Counted from the first letter of the stretch, positions 34,249 through 45,895 are shown. The stretch: DNA of 64,000 bases from JADGGM01 sp027307005 (GCA_035455745.1 DATIEP010000026.1:1-64000); one strand, 5' to 3'. Made by a program: numbers and translations. The notes: generated from the sequence alone by a model not told the origin.

Positions 34249-35720
34249 GAGCACACCCGGTTGCGCCCCTGCGCCTTGGCGCGATACAACGCCTCGTCGG
34301 CCACGGCGATCAATTCTTCCGGCGAGTTCACCCGCGGCGACGGCACCGTCGCCACACCGATGCTCACGGTCACGCGCAACCAACCGTACTCTCCCCCAGT
34401 CACGGGCGGCGTTTCTTCGACGCGCGCGCGAATGCGCTCGGCTAACGCAACGGCGCCGTCTTCGCCGGTCTCCGGCAGCACGACCACGAATTCCTCGCCG
34501 CCGAACCGCGCCACGACGTCTACCGCGCGCGCCTCGCGCTGCAGCACGCGGGACACACCGCGCAGCACCTCGTCGCCCACCACGTGGCCGTACGAATCGT
34601 TGATCGCCTTGAAGTGATCGAGGTCCACCATCAGCACCGAGAGATGCAACGCGTACCGGCGCGCGCGCTCGAGCTCCGACGTCAGGCGCTCCATGAGCGC
34701 GCGCCGATTGTGCGTTTGCGTGAGCGGGTCGGTGAGCGCCAACACCTCGAAGCGCGCCTTGTCGGCGCGGGTGGACTCGATCATCTGCGCGCGGCGGATC
34801 GCCGCCACCGCCGCGCGCACCACGGTGTCGGCGAATTCGACATCGGATGTCGCGAGCGGCGCTTCGTCCAACAAGGTGCGCAGAAAGATCACGCCCGCCT
34901 GCTCGCCATCCAGACGAAACGGCAACGCGACCACCGAGCGATACGGCACGAGCGTGCCGGCCGCGGCCCAGTCGAGACGCACGTCGTTGTACAATGCGCT
35001 CGCATCCACGTCTTCGATGAGCACGGGCTCGCCGGTCTCGAGCGCCGCGCGGATTTCCGGATACCGCTCGAGACGGATCTCGAGGTGCGCCAGCCCGGGC
35101 GCCTCGTACGCCGCCGCCACGACGCCCACCTGGTCGCCCGGCCGCGCCAACACGAGCGAGCAATGCGAGATGTCCAACGCCCGCGCGACGCGCCGAACGA
35201 GAATGTGGTACAGCTCCTCGGACGAGAAGTCGCCGGTCACCTCGTGCAGAATGTCGACGATCTTGCGGCGGTTCTCGGCTTCGGTGCGGACGCGATCCAG
35301 CTCGACTTCGGTCGACCGCAGCGCCGACCGCGCGTGCAGCAGCTCCTGGCGCACGCGCAGCTGCATGCGGATGCGCGCGAGCAGCTCGCGCACGTGGAAT
35401 GGCTTGCTCACGAAGTCCGTCGCGCCGAGGCTCAGCAGGCGCGCGGTGGCCTCGTCGGTCGGCAGCGCCGAGACCACCAGCACCGGCATGTCCCGCCACC
35501 GCGGATCGGCATTGATGCGGTGCAGGAGATCGTAGCCATCCACCCCGCGCATCATGACGTCGAACATCAGAAGGTCGGGTTCGTGCTCCGCCAGCGCCTC
35601 GAGGAGGCGCTCACCGCCTAACGTAACGGTGACGTCGAATCCCTGCTCTTTGAGCAGCCACGAGATGGTGCGCGCGAGGACGTCGTCCTCGTCGGCGATC
35701 AGAATCCGCGGCCTATCCAT
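34245..35720 (-). CDS. Response regulator with REC, GAF and GGDEF domains (diguanylate cyclase)
   Basis: A 491-residue protein: REC domain at about 1-125 with phospho-acceptor Asp54 (LLMFDVMMRG) and Lys in FVSKPFH; a helical linker; a GAF domain at about 160-315; and a GGDEF domain at about 330-491 with the active-site sequence GGEEF. Phosphorylation of REC or ligand binding to GAF would control c-di-GMP synthesis. No cognate histidine kinase is encoded nearby. It overlaps threonine dehydratase by 8 bases upstream and the Ser/Thr kinase by 4 bases downstream, an unusual three-gene overlap. Confidence 0.93.
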   Translation of the reverse strand: MDRPRILIADEDDVLARTISWLLKEQGFDVTVTLGGERLLEALAEHEPDLLMFDVMMRGVDGYDLLHRINADPRWRDMPVLVVSALPTDEATARLLSLGATDFVSKPFHVRELLARIRMQLRVRQELLHARSALRSTEVELDRVRTEAENRRKIVDILHEVTGDFSSEELYHILVRRVARALDISHCSLVLARPGDQVGVVAAAYEAPGLAHLEIRLERYPEIRAALETGEPVLIEDVDASALYNDVRLDWAAAGTLVPYRSVVALPFRLDGEQAGVIFLRTLLDEAPLATSDVEFADTVVRAAVAAIRRAQMIESTRADKARFEVLALTDPLTQTHNRRALMERLTSELERARRYALHLSVLMVDLDHFKAINDSYGHVVGDEVLRGVSRVLQREARAVDVVARFGGEEFVVVLPETGEDGAVALAERIRARVEETPPVTGGEYGWLRVTVSIGVATVPSPRVNSPEELIAVADEALYRAKAQGRNRVCS

Positions 35721-36708
35721 CCGCCAGTAGCTCGCGGAGCCCCGACCACTCGATGTTGCCCCCGCTCAGGATGGCCACCGTCACGCCGCGCGCCTCCACG
35801 AGTCCCGCCTGCAGCGCCGCAACCGTGATCGCACCGCTCGGCTCCGCCACGATCTTGAGACGGTCGAGCAGGTAGCGCACCGCATCGCGCATGGCCGCGT
35901 CGTCGACGAGCACCACATCGTCGATGAACGCCTGATGGTGGGCGAATGGAATCGAGCCGATCTCGACCGCCAGCAGGCCGTCCGCGAGGCCCGACGTGTT
36001 CGCGAGACGCACGGGCGCGCCATGCTCGCGGGCCCGCGTGAGCTTCGGAGCGCCGCGGGGCTCGACGCCGATCACGCGCGCACGCGGCGCCAGCGCCTTG
36101 ATTGCCGTCGCGACGCCCGCACTCAAGCCGCCGCCGCCCACCGGCACGAGCACCGTCTCGACGTTAGGCACGTCTTCGGCGATTTCGAGGCCGGTCGTGC
36201 CCTGGCCCGCGATGATGACGTGGTTGTCGTAGGGCGGCACCAGCGTCATCCCCTCCGCCACCACCAGTTCCGCCGCGCGCGCCATGCGGTGCGCCGTCGT
36301 CGTGCCGGCGAGCTCGATCCGGGCGCCTAACCGTTGGGCGCCGGCGCGCTTCGCCGCCGTGACGGTGGTCGGCATCACCACCGTGGCCGGCACGCCGAAC
36401 AGCCGCGCCGCCAACGCAACCGCCTGGGCGTGATTCCCCGATGACGGCGCCACGACACCCCGCGCGCGCTGCTCTTCCGTAAGGCGCGACAGGAACGTGT
36501 ACGCTCCGCGGAACTTGAACGCGCCGCCGCGCTGCAGCATCTCGGGCTTCACGTACAGCTCGCCCGCTCCGAGTCCGATCGTCAGCGCCAGATCGTCGGC
36601 CGGCAACAACGGCGTTCGCACCGCCACGCCACGCAGCACGCCCGCCGCGGCGCGGATGTCGGCGAGAGTAACGAGACGCGTGCTGGTGGACGGCGCCGTC
36701 GACGTCAT
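35713..36708 (-). CDS. PLP-dependent threonine/serine dehydratase
   Basis: A 331-residue fold-type II enzyme with the PLP lysine Lys65 in GGAFKFRGAY, SSGNHAQAVALAA, and the phosphate-binding loop VPVGGGGLSAGVA. The length matches the short, single-domain TdcB/serine racemase group without a regulatory ACT domain. It deaminates threonine or serine to the oxo acid. The ATG at 36708 is preferred over a longer reading from 36750. It lies between gyrA and the diguanylate cyclase gene, overlapping the latter by 8 bases. Confidence 0.9.
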   Translation of the reverse strand: MTSTAPSTSTRLVTLADIRAAAGVLRGVAVRTPLLPADDLALTIGLGAGELYVKPEMLQRGGAFKFRGAYTFLSRLTEEQRARGVVAPSSGNHAQAVALAARLFGVPATVVMPTTVTAAKRAGAQRLGARIELAGTTTAHRMARAAELVVAEGMTLVPPYDNHVIIAGQGTTGLEIAEDVPNVETVLVPVGGGGLSAGVATAIKALAPRARVIGVEPRGAPKLTRAREHGAPVRLANTSGLADGLLAVEIGSIPFAHHQAFIDDVVLVDDAAMRDAVRYLLDRLKIVAEPSGAITVAALQAGLVEARGVTVAILSGGNIEWSGLRELLADG

Positions 36709-36778
36709 GATGGCACTCTGCTCTGAGAGACCCGGTCCCGCCGGAGGCACGAACGAGCCGCCTGTGCGGTGCGTGCTG

Positions 36779-39295
<2,517 letters not shown>

Positions 39296-39340
39296 GCGGG
39301 TACGGCAGAGGAGAACGATTGCGGGAAGGTCATGGCCTGA

Positions 39341-39369
39341 AATCTAATCCGCGCGGAGGCCGCGGACAA
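39341..39369 (-). promoter_or_regulatory. Candidate sigma-70-type promoter of gyrA
   Basis: On the minus strand TTGTCC (39369-39364) is followed by exactly 17 bases and TAGATT (39346-39341), about 45 bases before the gyrA start. It is the best -35/-10 pair seen in the 146-base gap 39296-39441. A further AT-rich stretch near 39385 could be a second start. Confidence 0.4.
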
Positions 39370-39441
39370 CGGGCGACCGACAATCTAAGCTCTTGCAGGT
39401 GCGCGGCTTACGAAGCAGGCTCAGCCGCGATTCCAGGGGAG

Positions 39442-40341
39442 CTAGCGTCGTGTCCGCTGTCGGCCGCCATCGCCATCCATGACCTCGCGCACCGCGGCAG
39501 CATCGTCGTCGCCTAACCCGGCCTCGACCGCGCGCGCGAACTGCTCCCGGATCACCGCCGTCGCCGGCAGGGCAAGCCCGTGCTCCGCCGCACTCGTCAA
39601 CACCAGATCCAGGTCCTTGAGCATGAGACGCGTGCTGAACTGCGCATCGTACCGGCGCTCGAACAGCAGCGGCGACTTGTAGCCCATGAATGGAGACGCG
39701 AGCACGGAGCTCAATAGCGTCTCGCGAAAGAGATCGAGTGGAAGGCCCGATTTATGGGCGGCCGCGATCGATTCGGCAAGCAGCTCGATCGTGCCGCCCA
39801 CCAGCAGATTCATCACGAGTTTGAGCGCACTTGCCTGACCGATCGCGCCGGCGCGGATGATCTGCTTGGCCATCACCAGCACGATGCCCGACACATCCGC
39901 CACCGCCGCGGCGTCCCCGCTCACGATAGCCACCAACGTGCCCGAAGTCGCCTGGCCGATGCTCCCCATGACCGGCGACTCGACGTATCGCACGCCCGCC
40001 TTCCCGCACTGCTCGGCGAAGCGCACGGAATCGGCGGGCCCAACGGTCGATGCGTTGACGATCGTGCTGCCCTCGCGCGCGCCGGCCAACGCGCCGCGGC
40101 TTCCGCCTAACACAGCCGACACCGCCGCCGGGTCCGACACCATCACGACGATGACACGCGATCCCGCCGACGCGTCCCGCGGGTTGTCGGCCACACGAGC
40201 GCCGCGCTTGATCAGCGCGTCCGCGCGACCCGGCGTGCGATTCCACGCCGTGACCAGATAGCCGGCATCGACGAGTCGGTGCGCCATGGGTTTGCCCATG
40301 GCGCCCAACCCGAGAAATGCGACCGGTGCCCCGGTATCCAT
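39442..40341 (-). CDS. Beta-hydroxyacid dehydrogenase (3-hydroxyisobutyrate dehydrogenase-like)
   Basis: A 299-residue NAD(P)-dependent dehydrogenase. The Rossmann motif VAFLGLGAMGKPMAHRL is followed by the substrate loop VESPVMGSIGQATSGTL and the catalytic lysine in ASALKLVMNLLVGG. This is the glyoxylate reductase/tartronate semialdehyde reductase/3-HIBDH family. It reduces semialdehydes or oxidises the matching hydroxy acid; the substrate is not fixed by context. It lies upstream of gyrA on the same strand with its own 146-base gap. Confidence 0.9.
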   Translation of the reverse strand: MDTGAPVAFLGLGAMGKPMAHRLVDAGYLVTAWNRTPGRADALIKRGARVADNPRDASAGSRVIVVMVSDPAAVSAVLGGSRGALAGAREGSTIVNASTVGPADSVRFAEQCGKAGVRYVESPVMGSIGQATSGTLVAIVSGDAAAVADVSGIVLVMAKQIIRAGAIGQASALKLVMNLLVGGTIELLAESIAAAHKSGLPLDLFRETLLSSVLASPFMGYKSPLLFERRYDAQFSTRLMLKDLDLVLTSAAEHGLALPATAVIREQFARAVEAGLGDDDAAAVREVMDGDGGRQRTRR

Positions 40342-40386
40342 GCCACCAACTTACCACGTCGCCGCCGCACAGCCAGGGAGCGTCCG

Positions 40387-40611
40387 TTAGTTGCGCGTCC
40401 CGCGCCGCACGTCGAAGATCGCGCTCCGCCGGCACCGGGGGCAGATGAGCCACTCCCGCCGCCGAGCATAGCCGAGGCCGAACGACCCGCCGCCGATCGG
40501 CCGCTGGGTCATCGCCACGTGACAGCGCGGGCACAAAGGCGCGTCGCCCCGCACGAACGCATCGCGGATGCCGGCCTGTTCCGTCGCGTCGTACTGCGCC
40601 CGATCAGCCAT
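40387..40611 (-). CDS. Small double-CxxC zinc-ribbon protein
   Basis: A 74-residue protein with two CPRC knuckles 30 residues apart (LCPRCHVAM and LICPRCRRSA), likely to hold one zinc ion. The centre has RPIGGGSFGLGYARRREW. It starts at the ATG at 40611, 8 bases inside the upstream SRPBCC gene, and is the last gene of a four-gene overlapping operon. It might bind nucleic acid or protein; no family name was recognised. Its stop TAA at 40387 lies in a GTTAG core. Confidence 0.75.
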   Translation of the reverse strand: MADRAQYDATEQAGIRDAFVRGDAPLCPRCHVAMTQRPIGGGSFGLGYARRREWLICPRCRRSAIFDVRRGTRN

Positions 40612-41146
40612 CGTCCACCGGAAACGATGGCCGCGTCGCGCCGTCCGGTTCTGCGGAAGATCGCTCCGGCGCCGACCGGAGCGGGCTCGATGTCGCCTCG
40701 ATTTCGCCACGGGGTCCGGGATCGCGCTGTATCGCGGACTTGAGTCGCGACAACTCGAACCGCATGTGCATCGCCACCACCGCTCGCCCAACGGTGCCCC
40801 ATGCAAACGCGGCGAGCGGCGAACCGCCATGCACCTCGTACGATCGCCGCACCAGCGTCTCCGCACCATCGGCGATGAAACTCCACCGCTCTTCCCCGCG
40901 CCACGGGCCATCATAGGTGAACGCGACTTCGCGGTCGCTCGTCGCCTCGATGACGTACTCGAACCGCATGCCGCCGAACAACTCGAGCGCGAAGTGGTCG
41001 CCGGCGCCTAACACGGGACTCGACGTGCGCGGCACGAGATGGACGTCGGGCGCCATCCAATCCTGCGCGCGCTCGACCGTGAGGAGCGCGCGCATCGCCT
41101 GCGCCGGCGTCGCCGGCACGACGACCAGCTCCTCGATGCGCGTCAT
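40604..41146 (-). CDS. SRPBCC (START-like/polyketide cyclase) family protein
   Basis: A 180-residue protein with a helix-grip fold: N-terminal TRIEELVVVPATPAQAMRALL, a middle GDHFALELFGGMRFEYVIEATSDREVAFTY, and a long C-terminal helix, then a hydrophilic tail of about 40 residues. Such domains hold hydrophobic ligands in a cavity. It is the third gene of the operon (dehydrogenase, thioesterase, SRPBCC, zinc ribbon); its ATG overlaps the thioesterase stop (ATGA). Confidence 0.78.
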   Translation of the reverse strand: MTRIEELVVVPATPAQAMRALLTVERAQDWMAPDVHLVPRTSSPVLGAGDHFALELFGGMRFEYVIEATSDREVAFTYDGPWRGEERWSFIADGAETLVRRSYEVHGGSPLAAFAWGTVGRAVVAMHMRFELSRLKSAIQRDPGPRGEIEATSSPLRSAPERSSAEPDGATRPSFPVDDG

Positions 41147-41523
41147 ACCGCAACCAGCAGCGCGCGCACGGCATCCGGAATCGGAACCGTTCGGCGTGCC
41201 TCGTAATCGTACATCACTTGCACGGTACGCCCCTCCGCGACGACACGATCCTCGTCCGTCGCGCGAATCACGTACGACCACACCCACGCCTTCGTTCGCA
41301 CTTCGCTCGTCACGATCTCGATGTCGAGCGCTTGCCCGATCATCGCCTCGCTCACGTATCGGACGGTCGCTTCGGCCACGATGAACGGAAAGTCCGCGTC
41401 GCCGTGCATCCGGTCGACCCATGCGTGGTGTCGCGCCATCTCGAAGTATGTGAGGTACACGGCGTTGTTGGCGTGTCCTTTCGAATCGTAATCCGCGTAT
41501 CGCGTTTCGAGCGGGAACCGCAT
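41143..41523 (-). CDS. 4HBT-family acyl-CoA thioesterase
   Basis: A 126-residue hot-dog fold thioesterase. The N-terminal signature MRFPLETRYADYDSKGHANN holds the catalytic Asp in the YADYDSKGH motif. VYLTYFEMARHHAWVDR and a central strand RYVSEAMIGQALDIEIV follow. Members hydrolyse hydroxybenzoyl-CoA or other acyl-CoA esters. The ATG at 41523 sits one base after the stop of the alcohol dehydrogenase gene, so it is the second gene of the operon. Confidence 0.88.
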   Translation of the reverse strand: MRFPLETRYADYDSKGHANNAVYLTYFEMARHHAWVDRMHGDADFPFIVAEATVRYVSEAMIGQALDIEIVTSEVRTKAWVWSYVIRATDEDRVVAEGRTVQVMYDYEARRTVPIPDAVRALLVAV

Positions 41524-41524
41524 G

Positions 41525-42568
41525 TCAATCGGCCCCGCCCACCCGCAGCACGATCTTGCCGATATGGTCGGGCGACGCGAGCCGCTCGTACGCCGCCCGC
41601 CCATCCTCCAGGTCGAACACCGAGTCGATCACCGGCGACAGATGCCCGCGCTCGAACGCGCGCAGCATGGCGTCGAGCTCGCGATCGTTGCCCATCGTCG
41701 AGCCGAGGATGGACCACTGGTTCCAGAAGAGCCGGCGGACATCGGTCTCGACCATCGGCCCGCTCGTCGCGCCGCAGGTGACGAGCCGCCCGCGCTTGCC
41801 TAACGCCAGGAGGGACTGCGTCCAGGTCGCCTCGCCCACGGTGTCCACGACGACGTCCGCGCCGCGCTTGTTCGTGCGCGCGCGCACCTCCCGCGCCACG
41901 TCCTGCGTGCGGTGGTTGAACACGGCGTCAGCGCCTAACGCAAGCGCCCGCTCGAGCTTCGCGTCGCTGCTCGACGTGACCCACACGCGCGCGCCGTGCA
42001 GCTTCGCGATCTGCAGCGCCGAGAGCGCCACGCCGCCGCCGATGCCCCAGATCAGCACGAGGTCGCCCTCGTGCACGCCGGCGCGCGTCACCATCATCCG
42101 CCACGCCGTGAGCGCCGCCAACGGCAGCGCCGCCGCAACCTCCCACCGGACGCGGGACGCAATGCGCCGCACGTTGGGCGCCGGCACCACGAGATATTCC
42201 GCACACGTGCCCGGCACGTGCTCCCCCAGAATCTTGTACGACACGCACAACGACTGCTCGCCGTCGCGGCAGTACTCGCATGTACGATCGCTGATACCCG
42301 GCTGGATGAGCACGCGGTCGCCGACCACCACATCGTGCACGTCCGCGCCAACCGCATCCACGATCCCTGCGCCGTCGGAACCAACGACCCAATCCGGCGT
42401 GATCGTGATGCCGGGCAGACCACCCAGCACGAAGAGATCGAGCCGGTTGAGCGCCGCCGCGCGGATGCGTACGCGCACGTCGTTCTCCGTGCGCAACTCC
42501 GGTGTCGGAATCTCGCGCACCTCGAGACGGTCGAATCCCCCATGCGACGAGATGGTAAGTGCTCGCAC
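41525..42568 (-). CDS. Zinc-dependent MDR alcohol dehydrogenase
   Basis: A 347-residue medium-chain dehydrogenase/reductase. The N-terminal GroES-like part has DWVVGSDGAGIVDAVGADV and a structural zinc site with Cys in RTCEYCRDGEQSLC. The nucleotide-binding motif is IWGIGGGVALSALQIAKLHG. Probable cofactor NAD(P)H; the substrate is an alcohol, aldehyde or quinone. First gene of the compact operon 42568-40387, divergent from sucB with 100 bases between the starts. Confidence 0.9.
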   Translation of the reverse strand: MRALTISSHGGFDRLEVREIPTPELRTENDVRVRIRAAALNRLDLFVLGGLPGITITPDWVVGSDGAGIVDAVGADVHDVVVGDRVLIQPGISDRTCEYCRDGEQSLCVSYKILGEHVPGTCAEYLVVPAPNVRRIASRVRWEVAAALPLAALTAWRMMVTRAGVHEGDLVLIWGIGGGVALSALQIAKLHGARVWVTSSSDAKLERALALGADAVFNHRTQDVAREVRARTNKRGADVVVDTVGEATWTQSLLALGKRGRLVTCGATSGPMVETDVRRLFWNQWSILGSTMGNDRELDAMLRAFERGHLSPVIDSVFDLEDGRAAYERLASPDHIGKIVLRVGGAD

Positions 42569-42668
42569 GATGATGTCGTCGAGTTATATTTGGAGTTTGA
42601 ATGCTACCGAGCGCTCGTGCGCGGAGCAACGCGCAGTCAAATTCGGTTCTACCACACGTGTCAACGCT

Positions 42669-43940
42669 ATGATTTCGATCAAGGTGCCGCCGCTCGGTGA
42701 ATCGATCGTCGAAGCGACGGTTGCGCGCTGGGTAAAGCGCGAGGGCGACACGGTTGCGCAAGGCGATACCATCGTCGAGCTCGAAACCGACAAGATCACC
42801 GTGGAAGTTCCGGCGCTCAAAGCCGGCACGCTCGTCAAGCGCCTCCATCAGGAAGGCGATGTCGTCAAAGTAGATGACGAGCTCGGCCAGATCGACGAGA
42901 CGGCCACCGCGTCGGCGCCGCGCGCCGGAGCAGCGTCGGCCGCAGTCGGTGCATCATCGTCGACGCCGGCTGCAACCGTAGCGCCGCCGGCGCCGCCGCC
43001 GCCGTCAGCGCCCACACGCGCCTCGCCGGCCGCTCGTCGCGTCGCCGACGACGCCGGAATCGACCTGGCTGCCGTGTCGGGCAGCGGTCGCGGCGGCATG
43101 GTCACCAAGAGCGACGTGATCGAAGCACATGGCGACGGCGCACGCGCCCAACAACCGCGCGCCGCAGCAGCAACTCCCGCGGCTCCGCCCGAGCCGGCGC
43201 GCGCTCCGGCGCCGCGCCCAACGGCGCCGGCACCCGCCGCCGAAGGCCGCGAAACCCGCGAACGCATGACGACGCGCCGCAAGCGCATCGCCGAAAATCT
43301 CGTGCAGGCGCAGCATGCCACCGCACACCTCACGACGTTCAACGAAGTCGATATGTCGGGGGTCATGGGAGTCCGCGACCGCCTAAAGGAACGCGTCGAG
43401 AAGCAGCACGGCGTCAAGCTGACGTTCATGCCGTTTTTCGCGCGCGCAGCGACGATGGCGCTCACGGCCTATCCGGTTGTGAACGCGCAGATCGACGGCG
43501 ACACCATCACCTACAAGCACTACGTGAACCTCGGCATCGCCGTCGCGTCGGATCAGGGACTCGTCGTCCCGGTGATCAAAGACGCCGATCGCATGGGGAT
43601 GATCGAGTTCAGCCGCCAATTGTCGGCTGTCGCCGCGCGCGCGCGCGACGGCAAGCTCACAATGGATGATCTCACCGGCGGGACGTTCACGATTACTAAC
43701 GGCGGCGTATTCGGCTCGCTGGTATCGACGCCGATCCTGAACTATCCGCAGGTCGGCATCCTGGGCCTGCACAAAATCCAGGACCGCCCGGTCGCGGTGG
43801 GTGGCGCCGTCGTGATCCGCCCGATGATGTACATCGCGCTGTCGTACGACCATCGCCTCGTCGATGGCCAACAGGCCGTGCTCTTTCTCGTGCGCATGAA
43901 GGAGCTGATGGAAGACCCGGCGGCCATGCTCGTCGATTAG
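42669..43940 (+). CDS. sucB: 2-oxo acid dehydrogenase E2, dihydrolipoyl succinyltransferase type
   Basis: A 423-residue acyltransferase. A lipoyl domain occupies about residues 1-78 with the lipoylated Lys in ELETDKITVEV. A Pro/Ala linker leads to the E3-binding domain (SPAARRVADDAGIDLAAVSGS), a second linker and the catalytic domain with the HRLVDG active site near the C-terminus. A single lipoyl domain and the sequence ETDKITVEV favour the oxoglutarate type, hence SucB. The ATG at 42669 is the first Met of the lipoyl domain. lpdA follows after 55 bases; no E1 is adjacent. The stop TAG is part of a TTAGGC. Confidence 0.92.
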   Translation: MISIKVPPLGESIVEATVARWVKREGDTVAQGDTIVELETDKITVEVPALKAGTLVKRLHQEGDVVKVDDELGQIDETATASAPRAGAASAAVGASSSTPAATVAPPAPPPPSAPTRASPAARRVADDAGIDLAAVSGSGRGGMVTKSDVIEAHGDGARAQQPRAAAATPAAPPEPARAPAPRPTAPAPAAEGRETRERMTTRRKRIAENLVQAQHATAHLTTFNEVDMSGVMGVRDRLKERVEKQHGVKLTFMPFFARAATMALTAYPVVNAQIDGDTITYKHYVNLGIAVASDQGLVVPVIKDADRMGMIEFSRQLSAVAARARDGKLTMDDLTGGTFTITNGGVFGSLVSTPILNYPQVGILGLHKIQDRPVAVGGAVVIRPMMYIALSYDHRLVDGQQAVLFLVRMKELMEDPAAMLVD

Positions 43941-43995
43941 GCGCGCGCGGCGCGCGGGAACATCGTCCGTGCGCTTCTCGTTTACCGGTTAGGCA

Positions 43996-45402
43996 ATGGC
44001 TGATACGCTTTCTCCCGACGTCGTCGTCATCGGCGGCGGTCCAGGCGGGTACGTGGCCGCGATTCGCGCCGCGCAGCTCGGCCTGTCCACGGTGTGCGTC
44101 GAAATGGACGCTACGCTGGGCGGCACGTGCGTGAACGTGGGGTGCATCCCGTCCAAAGCGCTCCTGCAGTCGTCCGAGCACTTCGAGTTCACCCGCACGC
44201 ATCTCGCCGACCACGGCGTGAAGGTCGGCGACGTGACGCTCGATCTTCCCACGATGCTCACGCGCAAAGATCGCGTCGTGTCCGCCAACACGCGCGGCAT
44301 CGAGTATCTGTTCCGGAAGAACAACGTCACCTGGGCGAAGGGACGCGGCACGCTGCGTCCGGGAAACGTGGTCGAAGTGCGCGCGGCGGATGGCGCGACC
44401 ACCACCTATCGGGCGCGCGACGTCGTCATCGCGACGGGCAGCGTGCCCATCGCGCTGCCCTTTCTTCCGTTCGATGAAGAACGCGTGCTGTCCAACGTCG
44501 GCGCGCTCACCATGCCCGAGGTCCCGCGACATCTCATCGTGATCGGCGGCGGCGTGGTCGGCCTCGAGCTCGGCTCGGTGTGGCGCCGGTTAGGCGCAGA
44601 GGTCACGATCATCGAGCTCTTGCCGACGATTCTCGCCGGCAACGATGCCGACGTGGTGAAAGAGGCCGACAAGGTGTTTCGCGCGCAGGGGCTCGCGATC
44701 CGCGCCGGAACCAAGGTCACCGGCGCCACGCGCGACGGCGCCGCCATCCGCGTCGAGATCGAATCCACCGGCGCCAGGGAAACGCTCACCGCAGACCGGG
44801 TGCTGGTCGCCGTTGGGCGCAAGCCATCCCTCACCGGGATCGACGCGGCAGCGCTCGGACTGGCCGTCGGCGCGCGCGGCGAGATCATCGTCGACAAGCA
44901 GATGCGCACGAACGTGCCGCACGTATTTGCGATCGGCGACGTGGTGGGCGGCCTGCTGCTGGCGCACAAGGCCGAAGAGGAAGGGGTCGTGGCCGTGGAG
45001 ACCATCGCCGGCCGGCGTACGCAGATGAACTATCGCCCGGTGCCGTCGATCGTGTACACGTGGCCGGAGATCGCGGCCATCGGCCTAACCGAACAGCAGG
45101 TGAAGGAGAGCGGCCGCGCGTACCGCGTTGGCCGGTTCCCGTACTCGGCGAATGGACGCGCGCGCACGGCGGGCGAGACCACCGGGTTCGTCAAGCTGAT
45201 CGCCGACACGCGAACCGACCTGCTGCTCGGCGCGCACATGATCGGACCAACCGTATCCGAGCTCGCGGCCGAGCTGGTGCTGGCCTTCGCCTACGATGCG
45301 TCGGCCGAGGATGTCGCGACCACCATTCACGCCCATCCGACGCTGAGCGAAGCGACCAAGGAAGCCGCGTTAGGCGTCGAGGGCCACGCGATTCACATCT
45401 AG
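43996..45402 (+). CDS. lpdA: Dihydrolipoyl dehydrogenase (E3)
   Basis: A 468-residue FAD/NAD flavoprotein. FAD site VVIGGGPGGYVAAIRAAQLG, redox disulfide Cys45-Cys50 (GGTCVNVGCIPSKAL), NAD site VIGGGVVGLELGSVW and the C-terminal HAHPTLSEA containing the catalytic His-Glu pair are present. It reoxidises dihydrolipoamide for the E2 encoded upstream and for other lipoamide complexes. The operon ends at a strong terminator 28 bases downstream. Confidence 0.97.
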   Translation: MADTLSPDVVVIGGGPGGYVAAIRAAQLGLSTVCVEMDATLGGTCVNVGCIPSKALLQSSEHFEFTRTHLADHGVKVGDVTLDLPTMLTRKDRVVSANTRGIEYLFRKNNVTWAKGRGTLRPGNVVEVRAADGATTTYRARDVVIATGSVPIALPFLPFDEERVLSNVGALTMPEVPRHLIVIGGGVVGLELGSVWRRLGAEVTIIELLPTILAGNDADVVKEADKVFRAQGLAIRAGTKVTGATRDGAAIRVEIESTGARETLTADRVLVAVGRKPSLTGIDAAALGLAVGARGEIIVDKQMRTNVPHVFAIGDVVGGLLLAHKAEEEGVVAVETIAGRRTQMNYRPVPSIVYTWPEIAAIGLTEQQVKESGRAYRVGRFPYSANGRARTAGETTGFVKLIADTRTDLLLGAHMIGPTVSELAAELVLAFAYDASAEDVATTIHAHPTLSEATKEAALGVEGHAIHI

Positions 45403-45429
45403 GCGCGGTCGCTCGGTGCAGAAAAAAAA

Positions 45430-45457
45430 CGCACGCCCGAGAGCGTGCGCCTTTTTT
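45430..45457. terminator. Bidirectional rho-independent terminator
   Basis: The hairpin CGCACGC (45430-45436) with GCGTGCG (45443-45449) has A8 before it and T6 after it. It lies between the convergent lpdA and anti-sigma-like genes and can serve both. Confidence 0.9.
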
Positions 45458-45475
45458 GTCGACCGTCCGGTCGCG

Positions 45476-45895
45476 TCAGCGGCCTTTGGTCAACGCAGCG
45501 CCGATCGCCATGCCGACGGCCACGGCACCAGCCGTCGCGGCCATCGCCACCATCGGATTCACCGTCACTTGCTTTTTGTACCACGGAAGAGCGGCCGGCG
45601 CATTTTCCGGCAGCGCTTCCATGATCTGGCTGTACACGTGCACCGGCGTCTTCATCTCGCGCCGCACTTCGACTTCCTTCTCGATGCGCAGCCAGAACTC
45701 GACGTCGCGCGTGTTGCCATGGGCGCGCGCCTCGCTCTCCGGCACCTCGCCGTCGAGCCACTCGTTCAGGGTCGCAGTCCGGGTGTCGCCGGCTAACGGG
45801 ACCTCGCGATCGGACAGCGGACGCGCCGCAGAAGTCTCACGCGTCTTTGGCGTGTCTTCGCTCCGGCGCTCTCGGGGATCAAGGTTATCAAGCAT
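45476..45895 (-). CDS. Putative anti-sigma factor, single membrane helix
   Basis: A 139-residue protein with an anti-sigma-like N-terminal half (ATLNEWLDGEVPESEARAHG, DVEFWLRIEKEVEVRREMK) and one transmembrane helix at the very C-terminus (VAMAATAGAVAVGMAIGAAL), leaving only a few residues (TKGR) outside. It has no Cys or His-Cys zinc motif. Its start overlaps the stop of the ECF sigma gene (ATGA), which is the main argument for an anti-sigma role. It is very small and has no sensor domain, so input must come through another partner. Confidence 0.65.
   Translation of the reverse strand: MLDNLDPRERRSEDTPKTRETSAARPLSDREVPLAGDTRTATLNEWLDGEVPESEARAHGNTRDVEFWLRIEKEVEVRREMKTPVHVYSQIMEALPENAPAALPWYKKQVTVNPMVAMAATAGAVAVGMAIGAALTKGR

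Noticed and set aside
33103..35499. A 798-codon reading frame covering kinase and upstream DNA
   Set aside because: Its first half is a shadow of the REC-GAF-GGDEF gene; the real kinase starts at GTG 34248.
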